Shown piece by piece: positions 1-9,700 of a stretch of DNA of 64,000 bases (positions within the stretch are counted from its first letter, which is position 1; each line of letters opens with the position of its first letter). A model generated the notes under the pieces. That model made no database searches, was not told the origin of the DNA, and worked only from the letters and a program-made list of their open reading frames with translations. The position numbers and the translations under genes were made by a program. Source of the stretch: Periplaneta americana (taxonomy: Eukaryota > Arthropoda > Insecta > Blattodea > Blattidae); NCBI RefSeq assembly GCF_040183065.1, contig NC_091127.1:19682891-19746890 (forward strand), in the 5' to 3' direction.

Positions 1-911
1 ACCTAATGAAAATTATTAAACTCAAAAGCGCAATATTTGCTAGTTTACGTAAATGGATGAACTATTTTCTTCCCTCCTATACCTAGTAAAGTGATTTGTT
101 TGTATATTAGCCAACGCCAGTTATCATCGAACTCCAGTTGTGGAAGGGGATAGCAAACGGCGTTGATCCAGAGGTATAGGCAAGTTAATATTAAAAATGT
201 TAGTAAAAATAAAATGATGTCCCTGTATATGAATGTACGTAAATAGTAACCAAAACTCATATTGCGGTGGTTATACTATGCGGGATGCAACAGAGAGTGG
301 AACAGTCACACGGCACGGCAGACGCTGCTGGCAGGTCTCTCCCACTGCAGAAGGAAGAAAGAGCCGCACGGGTTATCTGAGGCCACAGCTAATTATTGTC
401 CTAAAAGCAGAGCGGAGTGTCTGTTTGCCACCCACCCCCAGACGCTGATAGGGAAAAGAGGGGTCGCCAGGGGTCACCAGCGTCTGCGAGTGCAGAAACA
501 TTCCTGTATAAATAGCACGAGGGCTTGATCACCCGCTGTTGCCAGGCAACGCTCACCGGTTCGTGTGACTTGTTTACTATTGCATGCAGCGAGTGGGTAA
601 TTAATTAAAGGACACATAAAACCACTCGTAAAACGAAATAACTTTCTCGCCGCCGCTTGGATGCAATCTGCCGATGAACCGCGTTTTTGCTGCAGCGAAG
701 AGATGCAACACCGCTCGGAGTCGCGTCTCTCTCGTTTAACGATGCTTCATCAAGTAAACTCGACTCGCATTCCTTCGCTTAACGTCTCCTTTAAATTATG
801 AAATGTAATAAGAGAAAACGGTAGTATGACATAGTGATGGTGGAATGTTACCAATATTGTTTAAAATTGCAAATTAACGAGAACCCACAATTTTATTCAC
901 GTAATCCAAAA
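1..911. other. Left flank, no gene recognised
   Basis: No coding region is supported here. The first 250 bases are AT-rich. From about 255 to 790 the sequence is more GC-rich and CpG-rich than its surroundings and looks single-copy within the window. The short ORFs in it (up to 88 codons) overlap each other in different frames and resemble nothing I know. The LINE-A fragment begins at 912. Confidence 0.5.
507..550 (+). promoter_or_regulatory. Candidate core promoter: TATA box plus RFX-type X-box
   Basis: A TATAAATA box lies at 507-514. A palindrome, GTTGCCAGGCAAC, follows at 538-550 and fits the two half-sites of the RFX X-box consensus (GTNRCC and RGYAAC) with a 1-bp spacer. Both are in the GC-rich patch at 255-790. 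The motifs are seen directly; promoter activity is inferred. I find no ORF downstream that it would obviously serve, since LINE-A sequence starts at 912. Confidence 0.35.
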
Positions 912-1445
912 CTTTTATCATCCAGTCTCCTGTCGAAATATCTGAAAGTTAGAATTTATAAAAGTTATGTCACCGGTTGTTCTGTATGGTTGTGAAACTT
1001 GGACTCTCACTTTGAGAGAGGAACAGAGATTACGGGTGTTTGAGAATAAGGTGCTTAGAAAATATTTGGGGCTAAGAGGGATGAAGTTACAGGAGAATGG
1101 AGAAAGTTACACAACACAGAACTGCACGCATTGTATTCTTCACCTGACATAATTATGAACATTAAATCCAGACGTTTTTGATGGGTAGGGCATGTAGTAC
1201 GTATGGGAAAATCCAGAAATGCATATAAAGTGTTAATTGGGAGGCCGGAGGGAAAAAGACCTTTAGGGAGGCCGAAACGTAGATGGGAAGATAATATTAA
1301 AATGGATTTGAGGGAGGTGGCATATGATGATAGAGAATGGATTAATCTTGCTCAGGACAGGGACCAATGGCGGGCTTATGTGAGAGCGGCAATGAACCTC
1401 CGGGTTTTTCTTTAAAAGCCAGTAAGTAAGTAAGTAAGTAAGTAA
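912..1445 (+). mobile_element. LINE-A copy 1, 3' fragment of a non-LTR retrotransposon
   Basis: This encodes the C-terminal end of a LINE ORF2-like protein: the [17 protein letters not shown] block and the [18 protein letters not shown] block, then a (TAAG)n 3' tail. The reverse-transcriptase core is absent and the frame is broken between about 1070 and 1200. The same family recurs at 1963, 13104, 18366, 20708/21182, 24226, 31006, 38523 and 39768. The clade (RTE, Jockey or I) is not settled by eye. Confidence 0.85.
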
Positions 1446-1962
1446 CCCAAAACAAAATAATTTTATAATGACGCGTTTCTTTGCCGAAGGCCATTTGCTT
1501 ATTTCCAATGCCTGAAAAATCCGCAGAAATCAGTACAGCTCGATTCAACGATCTTGGTCCTTGTCCTTGGTTGTTTGGCTAGTGAGCGAGTGTGTGTTGC
1601 GTCGTAAGAAAGAAATTTAATCACAAACGTCCATAGGAGAGGAGAGGAAGAGGAAAGCGAAAACAATATCTATGCTCGTAGCTGAGGGGCACTTCATGTC
1701 AAGAAAATATGTCATCATGACATTGTTTAATCAACAGAAGTAGTGGTTATTAATAGTACCGGGACGTGTGAAAGAATATTGTTTTTAAGATGGAGTTTAC
1801 AGCGACATGATAAGAAGTGTTTTGTGTTATGTATGCGGACTGACTTGTGCGACCCAGCTCGCCAGTAGTGACCTCGCTCTAGTCTATCTGCTTGCATTTT
1901 GCACGAGCCGCTAAAAACCCTGAATCATGCTTTACTTCTTTTTCTGTTTATGCCTAACCTCC

Positions 1963-2707
1963 ATTAGGGAAAACAAGGGAATTTTACTGGAAGCAAGTAA
2001 AGAGATAGGTTTGGAAGTAAATCCCGAAAAGACAAAGTATAGGATTATGTCTCGTGACGAGAATATTGTACGAAATGGAAATATAAAAATTGGAAATTTA
2101 TCTTTTGAAGAGGTGGAGAAGTTCAAATATCTTGGAGCAACAGTAACAAATATAAATAATACTTGGGAGAAAATTAAACACAGAATAAATATGGGAAATG
2201 CCTGTTATTATTCGGTTAAGAAGCTTTTATCATCCAGTCTGCTGTCAAAAAATCTGAAAGTTAGAATTTATAAAAGTTATATTACCGGTTGTTCTGTATG
2301 GTTGTGAAACTTGGACTCTCACTTTGAGAGAGGAACAGAGATTACGGGTGTTTGAGAATAAGGTGCTTAGAAAATATTTGGGGCTAAGAGGGATGAAGTT
2401 ACAGGAGAATGGAGAAAGTTACACAACACAGAACTGCACGCATTGTATTTTTCACCTGACATAATTAGGAACATTAAATCCAGACGTTTGAGATGGGCAG
2501 GCCATGTAGCAAGTATGGGCGAACCCAGAAATGCATATGGAGTGTTAATTGGGAGGCCGGAGGGAAGAAGACCTTTGGGGAGGCCGAGACGTAGATGGGA
2601 AGATAATATTAAAATGGATTTGAGGGAGGTGGGATATGATGATAGAGACTGGATTAATCTTGCTCAGGATAGGTTCCTTAAAAGCCAGCAAGTAAATAAG
2701 TAAGTAA
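1963..2707 (+). mobile_element. LINE-A copy 2, 3' fragment
   Basis: An open segment (1927-2307) encodes the region between the reverse-transcriptase YADD box and the YGCETW block, including [19 protein letters not shown] and [15 protein letters not shown] second (2443-2703) encodes the C-terminal [19 protein letters not shown] segment. The frame is lost between them. The copy ends in a short TAAG-like tail and belongs to the tandem duplication at 912-3227. Confidence 0.85.
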
Positions 2708-3227
2708 TCCAAAACAAAAGAATTTTATAATGACGCGTTTCTTTGCCGAAGTTCATTTGCTTATTTCCAATGTCTGAAAAATCCGCAGAAATCAGTAAGC
2801 TCGATTCAACGATCTTGGCCCTTGCCCTTGGTTGTTTGGCTAGTGAGCGAGTGTGTGTTGCGTCATAAGAAAGAAATTTAATCAGAAACGAGGGGAAGAG
2901 GAAAAAGAAACAATAAAAACAATATCTATGCTCGTAGCTGAGGGGCACTCCATGTCAAGAAAATATGTCATCATGACTTTGTTTAATCAACAGAAGTAGT
3001 GGTTATTAATAGCAACGGGATGTGTGAAGGAATATTATTGTATTTTTAAGAAGGAGTGTACCGCGACATGATAAGAAGGAAGTGTTTTGCGTTACGTATG
3101 CGGCCTGACCTGTGCGACCCAGCTCGCCAATAGTGACCTCGCTCTAGTCTATCTGCTTGCATTTTTCAAGAGCTGCTAAAAACCCTGAATCATGCTTTAC
3201 TTCTTTTTCTGTTTATGCCTAACCTCC

Positions 3228-4130
3228 TCCCTTACTACTGACTTATCGGTGGAGGGGAGAGTATTTAAAATATGTAACTAATATAATCCTACCATTTGTC
3301 ATAGGCCCTATACATACGTAAGTGTTCTGTACTAATTGAAACCCAGTACCAAAATTTAAACACACGTTTATCTCATTTTAGTGAATTTCAATGCATGAAC
3401 ACTTCACAATTAACACGTATTTTCATTGGAAAGTATTTTTTTTTCTTTTAGAGAAACATAATCTGAATTTAAAATGTGATATAATTCTATGCACGAAATG
3501 GTCTAATTATATTTCAATTTTAGAGTATTCCTAAGACTTGTTTTGATATGTTTCTCGTCTCCAATATTGATTAATAGAACCAAACAGTCCCTTAGTTCTG
3601 CAGTTTCATCCAGGTAAACAAAATATGAATTCAATTACAATGCCAAGAGTTGATCAACACAAGCTTTTATGAAAATCACGTAAAAATTTTATATTTTATT
3701 CCTTACAAAGTAGGCATTGAGACTAGCCTATTAATGTGTTCCGGTTTTTTTCTAAAAATTTTTTGGGAAAAAAATGTAGTAGGCTTAAGCTATTGTAGAT
3801 ATGGTCCAACACCTTCGCAATAAGTCACTTCCACACGGTTCTATCCTATGATTGCCTCTTCCAGTATGTTGTTGTAACCTAGCCATACTTCTTTGATCAT
3901 GTTCAACAGCATAATGTAGGTCTATATCCATCTTACCTTGGTCGACGATATTCCGTATCTCACATGTCTTGTGATACATTTTTTTTATCATTGTACTCCT
4001 GTGAAATTCACCTCTTGCGTCTTAGTTTCGTATCATTCTGAGCTCTTCAAATAGGCCTATGGATAGTAAAGAAGAATTTCTAATGGCGTCTAGTTTATTT
4101 GCTTGTGTTATTTATTGTTGCTAATCATTT
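3228..4130. other. No gene seen
   Basis: AT-rich sequence with short runs of A and T. A 68-codon ORF on the minus strand (3785-3991) resembles nothing I recognise, and I do not call it. One TAGGCCTA octamer lies at 4052. Confidence 0.5.
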
Positions 4131-4322
4131 TAGGTGCTATTCATAGACATTTCGCTAGCCCGCGCTACGAGCTTGCTAAACTAGCCCCGGCTATCCATGG
4201 TTACTTGTACAGGATTCATATCATATCATATCGCTAACACTGGTTTATGAACACGAAAAACGTTAGTTCGCTGATCATCCACCGGAAGCCCGCGCTAAGA
4301 ATGTCTATGAATACGGCCCTAA
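4131..4322. mobile_element. Small MITE with terminal inverted repeats
   Basis: About 190 bp with inverted ends that share the word ATTCATAGACATT (left from about 4138, right complement at about 4300-4312). A further inverted stretch, CTAGCCCGCG against its relative near 4288, lies inside them. No coding capacity. The superfamily is not assigned and the target duplication is unclear. Confidence 0.6.
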
Positions 4323-4806
4323 CAAATTGTCAAGCTGTTTTTATCATGGTCGGTGAAATCTGCTGTTAATTTTGGTGATTTTTTTACTTTGTTATTTAAC
4401 GAAACTGTATCAACTTCTGGGTTATTTAACGTCCATGGAATTTGTAATAGCGGAATGGTAATTGGCGAGATAAGTCCGAGAATTTGATACGAATTACCTA
4501 ACATTCTCCTACAATTGGGGAAAAACATCTTCTTCTTCTTTTTCATTCTTTCATTAGGCCTATAGGCTTATAACCTCTTCTGTCTTCAGTTCTCGTTGCT
4601 TTATCCCAAGTCGTCATACCATCGTTTTCTGTGTCGTCCCTGTCTTCGTCTAACTTTAGGAAGATTATGCTTACAATTTCAACAGTTGTGTTACTATCCA
4701 ACACCTTTGCTGCACGTGTCAATCCATCACCAGATTCAACGACACAAATATTTAAGCATAATTTGCAACTCGAACTTCAAGCATTGGATTTTAGCTTTAT
4801 CCTTGG

Positions 4807-4807
<1 letters not shown>
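4323..4807. other. No gene seen
   Basis: AT-rich sequence. A TAGGCCTA octamer is at 4555, next to a TAGGCTTA variant at about 4563. The ORFs that run through this stretch into the trinucleotide repeat are artefacts of that repeat. Confidence 0.4.
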
Positions 4808-4867
<60 letters not shown>

Positions 4868-4882
4868 TTCTTCTTCTTCTTC
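4808..4882. repeat. (CAT)n then (CTT)n microsatellite
   Basis: About 19 CAT units run into a short CTT tract. On the minus strand they form the GAA/GAT tail directly downstream of the LINE C-terminus at 4883-5140, so they probably grew from that element's 3' end. They create spurious poly-Ile, poly-Ser and poly-Asp reading frames. Confidence 0.9.
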
Positions 4883-5140
4883 TTTTGACATACAGCTCTT
4901 ATAGTTAGGTAACGCCTTCTTTAAAACAATAGCCCAGTCACTTCTGTCCTCTGCCTTCTTTCTCCATCTCCTTATTCCCACTTTCCTCAAATCTTCCTCA
5001 ATGCAGTCTAACCATCTCAATCTGGGACGACCCCTATCTCTCTTTCCCTCCAGTGTTCCAATGAAGATCATCTTCGCCATTCTTTCGTCCTCCATTCTAA
5101 TTAAGTGACCTACCCATTCAAATCTTCTAATTTTTATCGA
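4883..5140 (-). mobile_element. LINE-C 3' fragment
   Basis: The minus strand encodes a LINE C-terminal motif containing RMAKMIFIGTLEGKRDRGRP, then RLRWLDCIEEDLRKVGI and a DRSDW block. This resembles the GKR-GRPR-RW tail of many insect non-LTR elements but differs in sequence from LINE-A. Only about 80 codons survive. Its 3' end runs into the microsatellite at 4808-4882. Confidence 0.75.
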
Positions 5141-5639
5141 AGTTACTAATCGAAAAACTCGAAAAATCGAAAGAGAATTGGGAGGACAAATTTAAAAGGT
5201 ACGCAAAACGCGTCCTTGCAAGGGGTTGGGGGCTGTACAAAACTAAATATGTGAGCTCCAAGCCTGTTGGCCACTAGTCTCACTTCGGGTTACGCTGCTC
5301 CACTGAAGGAGCTCTAGAAAATTTTGAAGGCGAAGCCGAAATTGGACGTAACCTCTTAGGTACCACATACGCGAGGGGGACGGAGATTTGATCAAGTGAT
5401 CACGGAACGGGGCGAGGAGGAGTTGGCTGGTGTTTGCCGTTAGGATGGCAAGACGCTGTCATCTGTTGTTCGATGACAAAGCATGTGAAGGCCGTCGGAA
5501 GAAGCGCCGTGAAATCTAAATCTGCAATTTGAGAGGTCCCTGTCCTTTCAAATTGCGACTAATTGAGTGACCTCGTATATTTAATAGACAATTTATAGGT
5601 TCTGAACTAGGGCATACGTCGTTTATAATAAAGGAGGAA
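5141..5639. other. No gene seen
   Basis: Moderately GC-rich, non-coding sequence without a feature I can name. No other copy of it appears in this window. Confidence 0.4.
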
Positions 5640-6545
5640 TATATGGGGAAGGGCATATAGGTCCGTGGCCCATTTCTTATAGGGCTCATGCCGACATTTG
5701 TCTTACACCTGAGGAAAACCACGGAATACCTTAGGCAGGATGAGTTGTCTCATATATAAAAGACTAGCCAATTTGGCTATTATGTAGGAGGTGATTGTTG
5801 TCATGAGCCTTGTTGAATCGTCTCAATTTTGAGACAAGCCATTTGGCTATATGATGGCTCAATTACGAAGAGGGGGGAGAAATGTAATTGTTAATTAATT
5901 TAGAGTAATTAGGGAGATTCATGGGGATATGAGTGCAGGTCCGTGGCCCATTTCTTTTAGGGCTCATCCCGACATTTGTCTTAGTGCCTTAGGAAAACCA
6001 CGGAAAAACCTTAGGCAGGATGGAGATTACTAAGTATATTAGGTTCCTTATATACTTGTTCTAATTCGTAGTTACTACGGATTCTCCAAGTATTTTGTTC
6101 TTTAACTGGACCATAAATCTTTCTCAGAATTTTCCTTTCCCATTTTCTAAGTTGTTGTTGTTGCTGTTCGGTCATGGTCCATGATTCACATCCATAAACC
6201 ACTATGGGTTTAATTACTGTTTTGTATATTAGTAATTTTGTCTGCTTAAAAGTATACCTACTTAGTTCGTGTGACTTTGCCTAAGGCATAATAACGTTTA
6301 TTCCCTGCTGAATTTCTAGCTTTTATATCTTTACTGAAATAATTGTTCCATTGAACCACTGAACCCAAGTATTTAAACACATTACATTCCTTAAATTGCT
6401 CTGAGCCAATAGAAACCATCTTATTTTCTTCCGTTCTTATCCTATTTTTTATGTGTTCAAAAATTCTGTTTTATCAATATGAATTTCAAGTCCAATCTCT
6501 TTTGTTATCTCCTTTATTTCCTCATATACTTCATTTATCCTTGTG
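5640..6545 (-). mobile_element. LINE-D 3' end with duplicated 3'UTR piece
   Basis: On the minus strand, 6022-6545 encodes a degraded LINE C-terminus (GLEIHIDKTEF-like upstream, then VYGCESWTMTEQQQQQLRKW, frames broken). Its 3'UTR lies at about 5930-6021. A second copy of about 82 bp of that 3'UTR, with the words GGTCCGTGGCCCATTTCTT and CCTTAGGCAGGATG, sits at about 5660-5737, some 280 bp away. So two 3' ends of the same family, or a local duplication, are present. Confidence 0.7.
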
Positions 6546-6649
6546 CACCTAATTGGGCTTCTTCGCCTTTGCCGAGTCAACCTTTTTGTCAGCCATCCTG
6601 TCCGCTATGAAGGATGGGAAAAACTTCAGAAAAAAAAACACAGATAAAC

Positions 6650-6715
6650 GGTCGAAACGGGAATCGAACTCACGCCAAGCGCAGTTCCGGATAAGCAGGC
6701 AAATCTATATGATAA
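6650..6715 (-). repeat. tRNA-like SINE relic
   Basis: The complement contains GAGTTCGATTCCCG, a good tRNA B-box, in a short tRNA-like context just left of the satellite element. No complete A-box or tRNA fold is visible. I take it as a SINE fragment and not a tRNA gene. Confidence 0.4.
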
Positions 6716-6728
6716 ATAAAAATAGTGC

Positions 6729-9700
6729 AGACCCAGAATGAAAATTAGGGCCACCTGAATTTTCCAAGTTCCAGTTATAACATATTGCGCATGGTCAGTA
6801 AGCATTAACTGGAACTTGGAAAATTCAGGCGGCCCAAACTGAGGATGCGCAGTTTGTTATAACTGGAACTTGGAAAATTCAGGCGGCCCAAACTGAGGAT
6901 GCGCAATATGTTAAAACTGGAACTTGGAAAATTCAGGTGGCCCAAACTGAGGATGCGCAGTATGTTATAACTGGAATTTGGAAAATTCAGGTGGCCCAAA
7001 CTGAGGATGCGTAGTATGTTATAACTGGAACTTGGAAAATTCAGGTGGTCCACAGTGAGCATGCGCAGTTTGTTATAACTGGAACTTGGAAAATTCAGGT
7101 GGTCCACAGTGAGCATGCGCAGTTTGTTATAACTGGAACTTGGAAAATTCAGGTGGTCCACAGTGAGCATGCGCAGTTTGTTATAACTGGAACTTGGAAA
7201 ATTCAGGTGGTCCACAGTGAGCATGCGCAGTTTGTTATAACTGGAACTTGGAAAATTCAGGTGGTCCACAGTGAGCATGCGCAGTTTGTTATAACTGGAA
7301 CTTGGAAAATTCAGGTGGTCCACAGTGAGCATGCGCAGTTTGTTATAACTGGAACTTGGAAAATTCAGGTGGTCCACAGTGAGCATGCGCAGTTTGTTGT
7401 AACTGGAACTTGGAAAATTCAGTTGGCCCACAGTGAGCATGCGCAGTTTGTTATAACTGGAACTTGGAAAATTCAGGTGGTCCACAGTGAGCATGCGCAG
7501 TTTGTTATAACTGGAACTTGGAAAATTCAGGTGGTCCACAGTGAGCATGCGCAGTTTGTTATAACTGGAACTTGGAAAATTCAGGTGGTCCACAGTGAGC
7601 ATGCGCAGTATGTTATAACTGGAACTTGGAAAATTCAGGTGGTCCAGAGTGAGCATGCGCAGTTTGTTATAACTGGAACTTGGAAAATTCAGGTGGTCCA
7701 CAGTGAGCATGCGCAGTTTGTTATAACTGGAACTTGGAAAATTCAGGTGGTCCACAGTGAGCATGCGCAGTTTGTTGTAACTGGAACTTGGAAAATTCAG
7801 TTGGCCCACAGTGAGCATGCGCAGTTTGTTATAACTGGAACTTGGAAAATTCAGGTGGTCCACAGTGAGCATGCGCAGTTTGTTATAACTGGAACTTGGA
7901 AAATTCAGGTGGTCCACAGTGAGCATGCGCAGTTTGTTATAACTGGAACTTGGAAAATTCAGGTGGTCCACAGTGAGCATGCGCAGTTTGTTATAACTGG
8001 AACTTGGAAAATTCAGGTGGTCCACAGTGAGCATGCGCAGTTTGTTATAACTGGAACTTGGAAAATTCAGGTGGTCCACAGTGAGCATGCGCAGTTTGTT
8101 ATAACTGGAACTTGGAAAATTCAGGTGGTCCACAGTGAGCATGCGCAGTTTGTTGTAACTGGAACTTGGAAAATTCAGTTGGCCCACAGTGAGCATGCGC
8201 AGTTTGTTATAACTGGAACTTGGAAAATTCAGGTGGTCCACAGTGAGCATGCGCAGTTTGTTATAACTGGAACTTGGAAAATTCAGGTGGTCCACAGTGA
8301 GCATGCGCAGTTTGTTATAACTGGAACTTGGAAAATTCAGGTGGTCCACAGTGAGCATGCGCAGTATGTTATAACTGGAACTTGGAAAATTCAGGTGGTC
8401 CACAGTGAGCATGCGCAGTTTGTTATAACTGGAACTTGGAAAATTCAGGTGGTCCACAGTGAGCATGCGCAGTTTGTTATAACTGGAACTTGGAAAATTC
8501 AGGTGGTCCACAGTGAGCATGCGCAGTTTGTTATAACTGGAACTTGGAAAATTCAGGTGGTCCACAGTGAGCATGCGCAGTTTGTTGTAACTGGAACTTG
8601 GAAAATTCAGTTGGCCCACAGTGAGCATGCGCAGTTTGTTATAACTGGAACTTGGAAAATTCAGGTGGTCCACAGTGAGCATGCGCAGTTTGTTATAACT
8701 GGAACTTGGAAAATTCAGGTGGTCCACAGTGAGCATGCGCAGTTTGTTATAACTGGAACTTGGAAAATTCAGGTGGTCCACAGTGAGCATGCGCAGTTTG
8801 TTATAACTGGAACTTGGAAAATTCAGGTGGTCCACAGTGAGCATGCGCAGTTTGTTATAACTGGAACTTGGAAAATTCAGGTGGTCCACAGTGAGCATGC
8901 GCAGTTTGTTATAACTGGAACTTGGAAAATTCAGGTGGTCCACAGTGAGCATGCGCAGTTTGTTATAACTGGAACTTGGAAAATTCAGGTGGTCCACAGT
9001 GAGCATGCGCAGTTTGTTATAACTGGAACTTGGAAAATTCAGGTGGTCCACAGTGAGCATGCGCAGTTTGTTATAACTGGAACTTGGAAAATTCAGGTGG
9101 TCCACAGTGAGCATGCGCAGTTTGTTATAACTGGAACTTGGAAAATTCAGGTGGTCCACAGTGAGCATGCGCAGTTTGTTATAACTGGAACTTGGAAAAT
9201 TCAGGTGGTCCACAGTGAGCATGCGCAGTTTGTTATAACTGGAACTTGGAAAATTCAGGTGGTCCACAGTGAGCATGCGCAGTTTGTTGTAACTGGAACT
9301 TGGAAAATTCAGTTGGCCCACAGTGAGCATGCGCAGTTTGTTATAACTGGAACTTGGAAAATTCAGGTGGTCCACAGTGAGCATGCGCAGTTTGTTATAA
9401 CTGGAACTTGGAAAATTCAGGTGGTCCACAGTGAGCATGCGCAGTTTGTTATAACTGGAACTTGGAAAATTCAGGTGGTCCACAGTGAGCATGCGCAGTA
9501 TGTTATAACTGGAACTTGGAAAATTCAGGTGGTCCACAGTGAGCATGCGCAGTTTGTTATAACTGGAACTTGGAAAATTCAGGTGGTCCACAGTGAGCAT
9601 GCGCAGTTTGTTATAACTGGAACTTGGAAAATTCAGGTGGTCCACAGTGAGCATGCGCAGTTTGTTGTAACTGGAACTTGGAAAATTCAGTTGGCCCACA

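Larger units (their letters stand above)
912..3227 (+). repeat. Imperfect tandem segmental duplication of LINE plus flank
   Basis: LINE tail plus about 520 bp of non-LINE flank occurs twice in direct orientation. The flanks are 1443-1962 and 2705-3226, and both end at the same word, CCTAACCTCC. The second unit carries extra upstream LINE sequence (1963-2223) and lacks about 47 bp near its 3' end. Because the flank was copied with the LINE, this is a DNA-level duplication and not two separate retrotransposition events. Confidence 0.8.
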
